In this document: positions 26,030 through 34,722 of the stretch, one piece after another | Position numbering within the stretch: the stretch's first letter is position 1 | Layout: every line of letters starts with the position of its first letter | Source: Pseudonocardia alni | Lineage (GTDB): Bacteria; Actinomycetota; Actinomycetes; Mycobacteriales; Pseudonocardiaceae | Assembly: GCF_002813375.1 (NCBI RefSeq) | Contig: NZ_PHUJ01000003.1 | Coordinates: 4,340,001 to 4,404,000 of the forward strand | Length of the DNA: 64,000 bases | Reading direction: 5' to 3' | Notes under the pieces: model-generated | Told to the model about the DNA's origin: nothing | The model's input: only the letters and a program-made list of their open reading frames with translations | Database searches by the model: none | Position numbers and translations under genes: made by a program

Positions 26030-26420
26030 GGAAACGCCTTTCAGATCACGGACGGCGCCGCGCACGAACGGCCGGGTCGGGGGTCCCGGGTGAGCCGGTC
26101 GGGGAGTCCGGCTCCAGCCCGCTCGTGATCGGGCCGTGATGACTGGGGATGACCGTAGAGGGCCCCGCCGCGGGGGTCCAGCCCCGGGGTCGTCGGTCGC
26201 CGCGCGACAGACACCGTTCACCGGTTCCGTGATCTTGATGGCGTGCGGGGCGCAACCCGGTGGACGGTGTGCCTCGGCCGACGGACGGCGGTCCCCGCAG
26301 GTGGCGGGCTCGCGACGAACGGCGCAATACTGGAGTCGGCTCGAGGTTCGTACGGGCCGTCCCGATGCGCGGACCGGCGTGTGGGGGCGGCCGCGGCGGG
26401 GTAATAGGACGGGGACGGGC
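26030..26420. other. Divergent intergenic region between transglycosylase and soxR
   Basis: 391 bases without a credible gene. It should hold the promoter and a long leader of the transglycosylase on the minus strand and the soxR promoter (TAATAG near 26402-26407) on the plus strand. Because actinobacterial wall-lytic genes often carry a c-di-AMP riboswitch, I looked for its conserved blocks and did not find them. Confidence 0.5.
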
Positions 26421-26891
26421 ATGGACGCGGGCGACCTGCTGACCATCGGGGAGATCGTCGAGCGCAGCGGGTTCCCGCACTCGGCGTTGCGCTACTACGA
26501 GCGCGAGGGGCTGATCTCCGCGACCCGGACCTCGGGCAACCAGCGCCGCTACCGGCGCAGCGTGCTGCGCAGGCTCGCCTTCGTCCGGGCGGCCCGGTCC
26601 ATCGGGGTCGGGCTGGAGGAGGTCCGCTCCGCCCTCGACGCGCTGCCCGCGGACCGGACGCCGACCCGGTCGGACTGGGCCCGGCTGTCGCGGTCCTGGC
26701 GCGGCAGGCTCGACGAGCAGATCGACGCGCTGACCGCCCTGCGCGACGGACTCGACGGCTGCATCGGCTGCGGCTGCCTGTCGATGACGACCTGCCGGCT
26801 GGTCAACCCCGACGACGCCGCCGCCGCGTACGGCGACGGTGCCCGGGTGCTGCCCGCCGCGCTGCGCCGCCCGCCGGTGCACGGCCGGTGA
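26421..26891 (+). CDS. soxR: SoxR-type [2Fe-2S] MerR-family redox sensor
   Basis: A 156-residue regulator. The MerR helix-turn-helix is LTIGEIVERSGFPHSALRYYE, followed by a dimerisation helix. The cluster motif CxxCxCxxxxxC (CIGCGCLSMTTC, Cys 114, 117, 119 and 125) and the following NPDD identify SoxR rather than a generic MerR. Actinobacterial SoxR proteins respond to redox-active antibiotics and activate oxidoreductase, transporter or monooxygenase genes. There is no soxS. ATG 26421 follows a GGACGGGG site. I found no obvious SoxR box in the neighbouring promoters, so its targets are probably elsewhere. Confidence 0.93.
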   Translation: MDAGDLLTIGEIVERSGFPHSALRYYEREGLISATRTSGNQRRYRRSVLRRLAFVRAARSIGVGLEEVRSALDALPADRTPTRSDWARLSRSWRGRLDEQIDALTALRDGLDGCIGCGCLSMTTCRLVNPDDAAAAYGDGARVLPAALRRPPVHGR

Positions 26892-26943
26892 ACCCTGCCC
26901 TGCGACCGCTGCCGTGGCGCCCCGGGCTGCCTAACCTGGGGTC

Positions 26944-27702
26944 GTGACCGATCTCGTACCGGACCGCTGGTTGACCGTCGACGGCCTCGCCAACGCCCGT
27001 GACGTCGGCGGCCTCCCGCTCGACGGCGGGGGCCGCGTCCGCACCGGCGTCCTGCTGCGCACCGAGTCCTTGGAGGGGCTGGGGCCGGCCGCCGTCGCGT
27101 ACCTCACCGACGAGCTGGGCGTCGCGCAGGTGCTGGACCTGCGCACCGACCACGAACGCACGACCTACGGCCTCGGTGCGCTCGCCGCAGCCGGGGTGCC
27201 GGTGCACCGGCTCAGCTTCATCCCCGAGACCGGGATCGCGCTGCCCGAGGTCGACCTCGGCGACGCCCACCCGATGCTCGCCCACTACCTCGCCTACCTG
27301 GAGGGCCGCGGTGAGTACGTCGTCGACGGGGTCCGCCGGATCGCGGCACTGGACTCCGGGACGACCGTCGTGCACTGCGCCGCGGGCAAGGACCGGACCG
27401 GGGTGCTCGTCGCGCTGGTGTGCGCCGCGGTCGGGGTACCGCGGGAGGAGATCACCGCCGACTACGCGCTGTCCGCGACCCGGATCGACGCCCTGTTCCG
27501 GAAGTGGACGACCGCCTCGGGCGAGCCGATGCCCGGTGTCGACGAGCTGGATCGGCACCGCCCGCGGGCCGAGGTCATGGCCGAGTTCCTGCGGCTGCTC
27601 GACGAGCGCCACGGCGGTCCGGTCGGCTGGCTGCGCGAGAACGGCCTCACCGACGACGAGCTGGCGCGTCTCCGGACCCGGCTGCGCGACGGGAGCGCCT
27701 GA
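26944..27702 (+). CDS. Tyrosine/lipid phosphatase (PtpB-like)
   Basis: A 252-residue CX5R phosphatase. The P-loop is HCAAGKDRTG with Cys145 and Arg151; the Lys and Asp within the loop are typical of the PtpB/triple-specificity group that also acts on phosphoinositides. The N-terminus LANARDVGGLPL and the RTGVLLRTESL segment are family signatures. GTG 26944 lies 6 bases after TAACCT (26932-26937), a leaderless start. No signal peptide. Convergent with the toxin gene, 6 bases away. Confidence 0.88.
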   Translation: MTDLVPDRWLTVDGLANARDVGGLPLDGGGRVRTGVLLRTESLEGLGPAAVAYLTDELGVAQVLDLRTDHERTTYGLGALAAAGVPVHRLSFIPETGIALPEVDLGDAHPMLAHYLAYLEGRGEYVVDGVRRIAALDSGTTVVHCAAGKDRTGVLVALVCAAVGVPREEITADYALSATRIDALFRKWTTASGEPMPGVDELDRHRPRAEVMAEFLRLLDERHGGPVGWLRENGLTDDELARLRTRLRDGSA

Positions 27703-27708
27703 GCACGC

Positions 27709-28101
27709 TCAGGGCAGCTCCTCGATCGGCACCATCGGGTCGAGCTTGCGCAGCGCCCCCGGGTCCCCGGTGACCGCGGGCCAGCCCCGCCGCCGGGCGG
27801 CGGTGACGACCTGGCCGGTCACGATGTCGTCGAGCCCCTGGGAGGCCAGCAGCAGTCCGGCCTCCTGGGCGCTCTCCGGGGACAGCTCGTGGATCACGGT
27901 GTTCGGCAGACCCAGCAGGACCTGCAGTGCGGCGTGGTGCTCGGCATCGACCATCGACCAGGCGCGACCGAGGGCGGCGCTGGGCACCGCGAGCACGATG
28001 TTCTCCTCCACCGCGGCCCAGACCAGGGCACGCATGTAGACGGGGCGACCGGTCGCGAAGGCCGCCAGAGCCGAGGAGTCGAGTACGCGTCCGCCGATCA
28101 T
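27709..28101 (-). CDS. PIN-domain ribonuclease toxin
   Basis: A 130-residue PIN-fold protein. The first catalytic Asp is in RVLDSSAL and the C-terminal acidic cluster is in GLDDIVTGQVV and VTGDPGAL. Start ATG 28101, 7 bases after the antitoxin stop, giving the antitoxin-then-toxin order of VapBC systems. RNA target not predictable from sequence. Confidence 0.8.
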   Translation of the reverse strand: MIGGRVLDSSALAAFATGRPVYMRALVWAAVEENIVLAVPSAALGRAWSMVDAEHHAALQVLLGLPNTVIHELSPESAQEAGLLLASQGLDDIVTGQVVTAARRRGWPAVTGDPGALRKLDPMVPIEELP

Positions 28102-28108
28102 CGCGGGC

Positions 28109-28351
28109 TCAGCCGACGGCCACGGGCGGGACCGGGCGCAGCGAACGGCGCGCGGCATCCAGCTCGTCGGCCGGCGGGGGACCGCCGTAGAGGTCGGCCA
28201 GGGTGGCCAGGGAACGGTCCCGGTCCTGTCGTGCCTGCACGGCCTCCGCCACGTAGGCGGACAGGCTCGACGCCGATCCGCGGGACACCGCGTCCCTCGC
28301 CTCGGCCACCAGCTCCGCCGGCAGCGTGACCGTCACCCGCTCGCTGCGCAT
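28109..28351 (-). CDS. Ribbon-helix-helix antitoxin
   Basis: An 80-residue protein. The N-terminal strand RVTVTLPAELVAEAR and the following helices have the ribbon-helix-helix pattern of VapB/MazE-type antitoxins. The C-terminal tail (about 35 residues, Pro-rich) would wrap the PIN toxin. ATG 28351 lies 6 bases after TAGCCT (28358-28363, minus strand), so the mRNA is leaderless. GGTATGC direct repeats flank that box, as expected for autoregulation by the toxin-antitoxin complex. Confidence 0.8.
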   Translation of the reverse strand: MRSERVTVTLPAELVAEARDAVSRGSASSLSAYVAEAVQARQDRDRSLATLADLYGGPPPADELDAARRSLRPVPPVAVG

Positions 28352-28376
28352 ACCGAAAGGCTACTCCCTGCATACC
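28348..28376 (-). promoter_or_regulatory. Antitoxin promoter with two direct repeats
   Basis: Two GGTATGC copies (minus strand) at 28348-28354 and 28370-28376 start 22 bases apart, about two helical turns. They enclose the -10 box TAGCCT. Likely binding site for the antitoxin. Confidence 0.6.
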
Positions 28377-28477
28377 GCCCGGGCCACGGACACGCCGCAG
28401 GAGGCAGGTTACCGGCGGGTATGGAAGGCTCCGGGGCGGGACAGTGCCGACCTCACACGAAGAACGGGTGCTCATCC

Positions 28478-29650
28478 ATGGACCTCACCTTCACTCCGGC
28501 CGAGGAGGAGTTCCGCGCGGAACTGCGCTCCTGGCTCGGCGCCCACATCCCGCAGGAGTGGACCCACCCCGGGTTCTGGGAGTCCCTCGAGGACTCCGAG
28601 AGCTTCCGGCTGCGGCGCGACTGGGAGCGGGACAAGGCCGACGCCGGGTTCGCCGGCATCCAGTGGCCCGTCGAGTACGGCGGCCGCGGTGGCACGCCCG
28701 GCATGAAGGCGATCTACGACGAGGAGACCGTCCGCGCCCAGGCGCCGCGCACGGTCAACCCGCTCGGGCTGACCTTCCTCGCGCCGACGGTCATGGCGAT
28801 CGGCACCGACGCGCAGAAGAAGGAGATCATCGGCCCGCTGCTGCGCAACGAGGTCGTGTGGTGCCAGGGCTTCTCCGAGCCGGGCGCCGGGTCCGACCTG
28901 GCCGCGCTGTCCACCAAGGGCGTGCGCGACGGCGACGACTTCGTCGTCAACGGCCAGAAGGTGTGGACCACCAACGCGGTGCACGGCGACAAGATCTTCA
29001 CCATGGTCCGCACCGAGGCCGGGTCGGAGAAGCACCGCGGCATCTCGATGCTGCTCATCGACATGGACCAGCCCGGCGTCACCGCGCGGCCGCTGCGCCA
29101 GATGAGCGGGGCCAGCGAGTTCGGCGAGGTCTTCTTCGACGACGCCCGTGTCCCCGCCGCGGACTGCCTCGGCGAGATCGGCGACGGCTGGCGCACCGCG
29201 ATGCTGCTGCTGTCCTTCGAGCGCGGTGCGTCGGGGATCTCGCAGTACACCGAGTTCCGTCGTCAGTACGACGAGATCGCGGCGGTCGCCCGGAGGCTGG
29301 GCCGCGCGGACGACCCGGTGATCCGGGACGACCTCGCCCGCGTCCTGACCGAGCTGGAGTGCCTGCGTCTGCACTCGATGCACGTGCTCACCCAGGTGGA
29401 ACAGGGCCGTGACCTCGGGTTCGAGGCGTCGATGACCAAGCTGCAGTGGTCCGAGGCGTTCCAGGACCTGTGGGAGGTCTACGACCGGATCCTCGGCGAG
29501 GACGCCACGCTCGACGCGCTGCCCGACGGCACCGACCTGCGCCCGCTGCACGCCCAGGCCATGTGGTCGCGCTCGGTCACCATCTGGGGCGGCTCGTCGC
29601 AGGTGCAGCGCAACGTCACCGCCGAGCGCGTGCTCGGCCTGCCGCGGTAA
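28478..29650 (+). CDS. Acyl-CoA dehydrogenase, larger subunit
   Basis: A 390-residue FAD-dependent acyl-CoA dehydrogenase of the FadE type. It shows WCQGFSEPGAGSDLAAL (flavin and acyl binding), KVWTTNAVHGDKIF, an ERGASGISQYTEFRRQY substrate region and the C-terminal WGGSSQVQRNVTAERVLGLP. ATG 28478, with only a weak ribosome site. The next gene, 13 bases on, encodes a shorter divergent dehydrogenase. Such adjacent pairs in actinobacteria form alpha2-beta2 enzymes that act on sterol or other bulky CoA esters. The natural substrate is inference. Confidence 0.9.
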   Translation: MDLTFTPAEEEFRAELRSWLGAHIPQEWTHPGFWESLEDSESFRLRRDWERDKADAGFAGIQWPVEYGGRGGTPGMKAIYDEETVRAQAPRTVNPLGLTFLAPTVMAIGTDAQKKEIIGPLLRNEVVWCQGFSEPGAGSDLAALSTKGVRDGDDFVVNGQKVWTTNAVHGDKIFTMVRTEAGSEKHRGISMLLIDMDQPGVTARPLRQMSGASEFGEVFFDDARVPAADCLGEIGDGWRTAMLLLSFERGASGISQYTEFRRQYDEIAAVARRLGRADDPVIRDDLARVLTELECLRLHSMHVLTQVEQGRDLGFEASMTKLQWSEAFQDLWEVYDRILGEDATLDALPDGTDLRPLHAQAMWSRSVTIWGGSSQVQRNVTAERVLGLPR

Positions 29651-29663
29651 GGGGAGCGGACAC

Positions 29664-30692
29664 ATGTTCTTCGCACTCACCTCCGACCAGCAGGAGTTCG
29701 GCGCCGCGGTGCGCGACTACCTGGCCGAGCGCTTCGACCTCGCCGCCGTGCGGACGGTCGTCGAGAACCCGTCCGACGACGGCAACCCGGCGTCGTTGTG
29801 GCGCGCCGCGGGCGAGCAGGGGTGGACCGCGGTCACCGTCGACGAGGAGCACGACGGCCTCGGTCTCGGCCTGGTCGAGGCCCAGGTGATCGCCCGGGCG
29901 CTCGGGGCGGGTGTCGCCCCCGGCCCGTGGCGCGGCACCGTGCTGGCCGCCGACGCGATCCGGCTCGCCGGCTCCGACGAGCAGAAGGCGGCCTGGCTGC
30001 CGAAGCTCGCCGCGGGCGAGGCGGTCGGTGCGTTCACCACCCGGGGCAGCGCCGCGACCGGTCTGCCGGTGGTGGAGTACGGCGCGCTCGCCGACGTCGT
30101 CGTCGCCCCGGCCGAGGACGGCCTGCCCGGGCTGGCGCTGATCACCGGCGCCACGGCGTCGCCGGTCGGCAGCTACGACGGCACCACCCGGCTCGCGTCG
30201 CTGGACGGCGGGACCGCCGAGGCGCTGCCCGGCACCACCGTCGAGCTGCAGAAGCAGCTGACCGACCGGGCGACCGTGCTGGTCGCCGCGGACCTGGTCG
30301 GCATCGCCCGCGAGGCGTTGACCCGCACCGTCGCCTACGACCGCGAGCGCACCCAGTTCGGTGTGCCCGTCGGGTCCTTCCAGGCGCTCAAGCACGCGCT
30401 GGCCGACCTGCACGTCGGGGTCACGATGGCCGAGCACGCGGCACTCTACGCCGCGCACGCGGTGGACACCGGGCTCGACGGTGCCGAGCTCGCCGTCGCC
30501 GTCGCCAAGGCCAAGAGCAGCGACGTGGCGCTCCAGGCGACCGCGGCGATGATCCAGTTCCACGGCGGCATCGGTTACACCTGGGAGCACGAGGCGCACT
30601 TCTTCTACAAGCGCGCCAAGCGGCTCGCCGGCCAGTACGGCGACGTCGCCGTCTCCCGCGAGCGGATCGCCTCCCTGACCATCGGGGCCTGA
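29664..30692 (+). CDS. Acyl-CoA dehydrogenase, smaller subunit
   Basis: A 342-residue partner of the preceding enzyme. It has the family's C-terminal domain (FHGGIGYTWEHEAHFFYKRAK), a RERTQFGVPVGSFQALKH flavin segment and a shortened middle beta domain. ATG 29664 follows AAGGGGAGCGG. Its short length and close spacing support a heteromeric enzyme. A PadR regulator gene follows 101 bases downstream and may control the pair, though no operator was identified. Confidence 0.88.
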   Translation: MFFALTSDQQEFGAAVRDYLAERFDLAAVRTVVENPSDDGNPASLWRAAGEQGWTAVTVDEEHDGLGLGLVEAQVIARALGAGVAPGPWRGTVLAADAIRLAGSDEQKAAWLPKLAAGEAVGAFTTRGSAATGLPVVEYGALADVVVAPAEDGLPGLALITGATASPVGSYDGTTRLASLDGGTAEALPGTTVELQKQLTDRATVLVAADLVGIAREALTRTVAYDRERTQFGVPVGSFQALKHALADLHVGVTMAEHAALYAAHAVDTGLDGAELAVAVAKAKSSDVALQATAAMIQFHGGIGYTWEHEAHFFYKRAKRLAGQYGDVAVSRERIASLTIGA

Positions 30693-30793
30693 CCCCTCCG
30701 TGGGCCGCGTGAGGCCACAGTGCACCCCGTCTGCTCAGGGCGGATGTGCGCTGTGGACTCGCGCGCCCGGCGCGGACGTGGGACCGTCGGACG

Positions 30794-31303
30794 ATGGCAC
30801 CCGTCACACCGGTCAACGCCACCGCCGCCGCCCTCCTCGGTTTGCTCCACGGCGGGCCGATGACCGGTGGGCAGCTGGTGGCGGTGGCCGGTGAGCGGTT
30901 CGGGCTGTTCTTCTCGGTCACCCGCAGCCAGGTCTACCGCGAGCTGCCCGCGCTGACCGAGGAGGCGTTGCTGCGCCTGGGCAAGCAGGGCCCGCGGGCC
31001 AGCCAGCAGTACGTGATCACCGCCGCCGGCAAGCGGTCGTTCAAGCACTGGCTCGCCACCGGCGGCGACGCCGACGCCGTCCGCAGCCCGCTGGTGCTGC
31101 GGCTGCTGCACGCGGGGACGCTGACGGTCAAGCAGCGCACCGAGCTCGTCGCGGCCGCCCGCGAGGCCTACGCCGAGCGGCTCGCGGTGGCCCGCGCCGC
31201 CGCCCGTGCGACCGACGATCCCTACGGCCGTCCGGTCGCGGACTTCGCCGTCGCCCACACCCGGGCGATGATCAAGCTGATCGACGCGATCCCCCAGGAC
31301 TGA
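30794..31303 (+). CDS. PadR family transcriptional regulator
   Basis: A 169-residue protein. The N-terminal winged helix (ALLGLLHGGPMTGGQLVAV, SQVYRELPALTEEALLR, then the wing QYVITAAGKRSFKHWL) and the C-terminal coiled-coil dimerisation helices identify a PadR/Vir-type regulator. ATG 30794. Same strand as the acyl-CoA dehydrogenases. Ligand unknown. Confidence 0.85.
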   Translation: MAPVTPVNATAAALLGLLHGGPMTGGQLVAVAGERFGLFFSVTRSQVYRELPALTEEALLRLGKQGPRASQQYVITAAGKRSFKHWLATGGDADAVRSPLVLRLLHAGTLTVKQRTELVAAAREAYAERLAVARAAARATDDPYGRPVADFAVAHTRAMIKLIDAIPQD

Positions 31304-31336
31304 ACCGGGTCCCACCCCCGCGTACCCTCGAGCGTT

Positions 31337-32443
31337 GTGAACTCCGACGTCCAGGCCGACCTGAAGGACCTCGACACCACGCTGTCCAGCATCGAGGCCG
31401 TCGCCGACGTGCCCCGGCTGCGCCAGGAGATCGAGGAACTGTCCGAGCAGGCGGGCCGGCCGGACCTCTGGGACGACGTCGACGCCGCCCAGCAGATCAC
31501 CAGCCGGCTGGCCTACGCCCAGGGTGACCTGCGCCGCCTCGACGACCTGCGCCGCCGCCTCGACGACGTGCCGGTGCTCTACGAGCTCGCCGAGGACGAG
31601 GGCGACGAGTCCGCCGTCGCGGACGCCGACGCCGAGCGCGCGAAGCTCCGCAGCGAGATCTCCTCGCTGGAGGTCCGCACCCTGCTCTCGGGCGAGTACG
31701 ACGAGCGCGAGGCCCTGGTGACCATCCGGTCCGAGGCCGGGGGCATCGACGCCGCCGACTTCGCCGAGATGCTGCTGCGCATGTACCTGCGCTGGGCCGA
31801 GCGCCACGGCTACGGCACCGACGTCTACGAGACGTCCTACGCCGAGGAGGCCGGCATCAAGTCGGCCACCTTCGCCGTCCACGCGCCGTACGCGTTCGGG
31901 ACGCTGTCGGTCGAGGCCGGCACCCACCGCCTGGTGCGGATCTCGCCGTTCGACAACCAGGGCCGCCGCCAGACGTCGTTCGCCGGTGTCGAGGTGGCCC
32001 CGGTCGTCGAGACCTCCGACCACATCGAGATCGACGAGAAGGACCTGCGGGTCGACGTGTTCCGCGCGTCCGGGCCCGGCGGCCAGGGCGTCAACACGAC
32101 CGACTCGGCGGTCCGGCTGACCCACATCCCGTCCGGGATCGTCGTCGCCTGCCAGAACGAGCGCTCCCAGCTGCAGAACAAGGCGTCGGCGATGGCCGTG
32201 CTGCAGGCGAAGCTGCTGGAGCGGCGCCGGCAGGAGGAGCGCGAGCTGCGCGACTCGTTCAAGGAGGCCGGGTCCTCCTGGGGCAACCAGATGCGCAACT
32301 ACGTGCTGCACCCGTACCAGCTGGTGAAGGACCTGCGCACCGAGCACGAGGAGGGCAACCCCTCGCAGGTGCTCGACGGCCAGATCGACGAGTTCATCGA
32401 GGCCGGCATCCGCTGGCGCAAGCAGACCGAATCGGCCTCGTGA
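31337..32443 (+). CDS. prfB: Peptide chain release factor 2
   Basis: Recognises UGA/UAA and triggers hydrolysis of peptidyl-tRNA. It is 368 residues long, with the RF2 tripeptide SPF in VRISPFDNQGRRQTSF and the catalytic GGQ in GPGGQGVNTTDSAVR. The frame is continuous: there is no in-frame UGA near codon 25, so the programmed frameshift known from many bacteria is absent. GTG 31337 lies 8 bases after TACCCT (31323-31328). It heads the conserved prfB-ftsE-ftsX-smpB-ssrA block and overlaps the next gene by four bases. Confidence 0.96.
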   Translation: MNSDVQADLKDLDTTLSSIEAVADVPRLRQEIEELSEQAGRPDLWDDVDAAQQITSRLAYAQGDLRRLDDLRRRLDDVPVLYELAEDEGDESAVADADAERAKLRSEISSLEVRTLLSGEYDEREALVTIRSEAGGIDAADFAEMLLRMYLRWAERHGYGTDVYETSYAEEAGIKSATFAVHAPYAFGTLSVEAGTHRLVRISPFDNQGRRQTSFAGVEVAPVVETSDHIEIDEKDLRVDVFRASGPGGQGVNTTDSAVRLTHIPSGIVVACQNERSQLQNKASAMAVLQAKLLERRRQEERELRDSFKEAGSSWGNQMRNYVLHPYQLVKDLRTEHEEGNPSQVLDGQIDEFIEAGIRWRKQTESAS

Positions 32444-33198
32444 GCCGGGGTCGCCGGGCGTCCGCCGTCTGCGGCGCCCTCCTCGTCCTCGCCCTGGCCG
32501 GATGCACGACGGGGTCCCCGGAGCCGGCCGTCGACGGGGCTCCGGCCGCGTCCGCCGCGCCGTCGGCGCAGGACACCGTGGCCGCCGCGGGCACCGCGCT
32601 CGCCGGCGCCGGGTCGGCGCGGGTCGACGTCGAGCTGGACTCGGTCACCGGCCCGGTGCGCGCCTCCGGCCCCGCCCGCTTCACCCCGTTCGCCGCGGAC
32701 CTCACCGTCGCCCTCGGCACCCGTGGTGCCCGGGTCAGGGTGCTCGACGACCGTGCCTGGGTCCGGTTCGGCGGCAGCGACCGCTGGCAGCCGCTGTCCA
32801 CGGGGCTCCTCCCGGTCGGTGCCGTCGGCGGGATGCTGCACGCCGCGCCCGGGCTGCGCGACGTCGTCGCCGCGCCGGGGGCAGCCGACGTCGACGGCGT
32901 CGCCGCGACGACCTACACCGGGTCGGTGGACCTCGCCGCCGCACGGGCCGGCGCCCCGGACCCCGCGGTCGGGACCCGGCTCGACGAGCTCGCCGGGCTG
33001 GTCTCGCCGACCCCGCGGTTCACCGCCTGGCTCGGTGCTCCCGACGCCGCCCCCGCCGACCGCGGACGGCTGCTCCGGCTGCGCCTGGAGCCGCAGGCCC
33101 CGGCCGCCGGGACGCAGAACGCCGGCGCCGCGGTCCCGGGTGCGGTGACCGTCTCCTTCAGCGACCCCGGGCTGCCGGTGGAGATCACCGCCCCCTGA
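32440..33198 (+). CDS. Lipoprotein (LppX/LprG-like)
   Basis: A 252-residue exported lipoprotein. The signal peptide ends in the lipobox LALAGC, followed by a Pro/Ala linker. The rest resembles the LppX/LprAFG fold, a half-barrel that carries lipids: SARVDVELDSVTGPVR, then alternating strands and DDRAWVRFGGSDRW. Coupled to prfB by a GTGA overlap, an unusual partnership that probably reflects promoter sharing only. Lipid transport is inferred from fold resemblance. Confidence 0.78.
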   Translation: MSRGRRASAVCGALLVLALAGCTTGSPEPAVDGAPAASAAPSAQDTVAAAGTALAGAGSARVDVELDSVTGPVRASGPARFTPFAADLTVALGTRGARVRVLDDRAWVRFGGSDRWQPLSTGLLPVGAVGGMLHAAPGLRDVVAAPGAADVDGVAATTYTGSVDLAAARAGAPDPAVGTRLDELAGLVSPTPRFTAWLGAPDAAPADRGRLLRLRLEPQAPAAGTQNAGAAVPGAVTVSFSDPGLPVEITAP

Positions 33199-33253
33199 CG
33201 ACGGCCCCCGCACTTCCGCGCTCGCGCCTCGCACCGACCCGGCCGCGGTGCGT

Positions 33254-33309
33254 CGAGATGCAGCTCAGCGGGCCGCGGAGATCGACAACTCCCGCTGAGG
33301 TGCATCTCG
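33254..33309. repeat. Long imperfect palindrome in the intergenic region
   Basis: 19-base arms (33254-33272 and 33291-33309) with one mismatch and an 18-base loop lie between the lipoprotein gene and the convergent transporter gene. The right flank (GCATCTCGGCGTCGCG) recurs directly about 88 bases later. It may be a terminator or a member of a dispersed palindromic repeat family. Confidence 0.6.
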
Positions 33310-33433
33310 GCGTCGCGGGGCGGTCGGGCTCGCGCCCGTCGGGATGCAGTCGAGGGTCGTGCGCGGGGCGACGGACGGCTCTGATCGGCATCTCGGCGTC
33401 GCGAGCCGGGGCGGGCGGGACGGCGGTGCCGGC

Positions 33434-34654
33434 TCAGCGCGGCGCGGTCGCGCCGCGGGTCAGGGCGGTGAGCGACACGGCGGAGAGCGTGGCCGCGGTC
33501 AGCATGGTCACGGCCATCGCCGTCGCGCTCGACCCGACCAGCGGCGAGACCAGGGCGCCGAGGCCGAACTGGGTGGCCCCCAGCAGGGCCGAGCCCGTCC
33601 CGGCGCGGTCGCGGACCTCGCCGGTCGCCAGCGCCGCGCTGTTGCCCATCACGAACCCGAGCGTGGCCAGGGTCGCGAACAGCAGCACGAGGACGGGCCA
33701 GCGGGCGGCGCCGAGCAGCACCACGACGAGCAGTGCCGCGCACAGCACGACCAGCCCCCCGACGGCGACGACGAGCTGGCGGCGCGGGGCGACCCGCGCG
33801 GCGAGCCGGCTGCTGACGATGTTGCCCAGCACCAGCCCGGCCGCGTTCGTCCCGAAGGCCAGGGCGTACTGCGTCGTGGAGAGGCCGAGTGTCTGCTGCA
33901 GCACGAACGGCGATCCGGAGATGTAGGCGAACATCATCGAGAACGACGTGGCGAACGCGAGCACGTAGCCGACGTAACGACGGCGGCGCAGGAGCGCGCC
34001 GACGTCGGCGAAGGTCCGTCGCACACCGCCGGAGGTACGGGCCGGGGCCGGCAGCGTCTCGTGCACCGCGAGCAGCGACGACACCAGCATGAGCAGCGCC
34101 AGCCCGGCGAGCACGACGAAGATGCCCCGCCAGCCGACGACCCCGCCGAGCGAGCTGCCGATCACCGGCGCGACCACCGGCGCGATCCCGTTGATCGCCA
34201 TCATCAGCGAGAACAGCTGCGCGGTCCGCGCGCCGGCGGTGCGGTCGGAGATCATCGCGCGGCTCAGTACCAGGCCGGCCGCCCCGCCGAAGCCCTGCAG
34301 GAACCGGGCGACGACGAGCACCGCGACCGACGGCGCGACCGCGCTCGCCAGGCAGGCGACGAACAGCAGGACCGTGCCCGCGAGGACCAGGCGTCGCCGC
34401 CCCCAGCTGTCCGAGAGCGGGCCGATCACCAGCTGCCCGACCGCCAGCCCCACCAGGAACGCGGTCAGGGTCAGCTGCGCCGCCGACGCCGACGCCCCCA
34501 GTTCGGTCGCCACGGTCGGCAGCACGGGCAGGTACATGTCGGTGGCCAGCGGCGCCACCGCCGTCAGCAGCGCGAGAACGCCGATCCACACGCCGTCCGG
34601 CACGGTGCGGCCGCGCGCGGTCCTCGGTGCGGCCTGCTCGGTACCCACGGTCAT
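33434..34654 (-). CDS. MFS drug efflux transporter (Bcr/CflA type)
   Basis: A 406-residue, 12-helix major-facilitator exporter. LATDMYLPVLP in helix 1 is diagnostic of the Bcr/CflA family. GPLSDSWGRRRLV is the loop 2-3 motif, and the antiporter motif region in helix 5 is visible. ATG 34654 has GAGAGG seven bases upstream. A divergent MarR regulator gene and an AT-rich repeat region lie between the two starts, so MarR is the probable repressor. Drug range cannot be told. Confidence 0.9.
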   Translation of the reverse strand: MTVGTEQAAPRTARGRTVPDGVWIGVLALLTAVAPLATDMYLPVLPTVATELGASASAAQLTLTAFLVGLAVGQLVIGPLSDSWGRRRLVLAGTVLLFVACLASAVAPSVAVLVVARFLQGFGGAAGLVLSRAMISDRTAGARTAQLFSLMMAINGIAPVVAPVIGSSLGGVVGWRGIFVVLAGLALLMLVSSLLAVHETLPAPARTSGGVRRTFADVGALLRRRRYVGYVLAFATSFSMMFAYISGSPFVLQQTLGLSTTQYALAFGTNAAGLVLGNIVSSRLAARVAPRRQLVVAVGGLVVLCAALLVVVLLGAARWPVLVLLFATLATLGFVMGNSAALATGEVRDRAGTGSALLGATQFGLGALVSPLVGSSATAMAVTMLTAATLSAVSLTALTRGATAPR

Positions 34655-34683
34655 GTCGGTCCTCTCTCCCACGGGCGATCAGT

Positions 34684-34715
34684 TATGAAAATATATATGA
34701 ATGGTCGAGTAGTAT
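34684..34715. promoter_or_regulatory. AT-rich MarR operator/promoter region
   Basis: A run of A/T unusual for this genome contains two TATGAA direct repeats (34684-34689, 34696-34701) followed by TAGTAT (34710-34715), the -10 box of marR. It lies between the transporter and marR genes. Confidence 0.6.
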
Positions 34716-34722
34716 CGCGTCT

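Noticed and set aside
26030..26420. Possible c-di-AMP (ydaO) riboswitch upstream of the lytic transglycosylase
   Set aside because: The location is typical, but the conserved GGGGAACC, GGGGTGAA and CCGACAGC-type blocks are not present on the minus strand.
31337..31440. Programmed +1 frameshift in prfB
   Set aside because: The reading frame is continuous from the GTG start with no in-frame TGA in the first codons.
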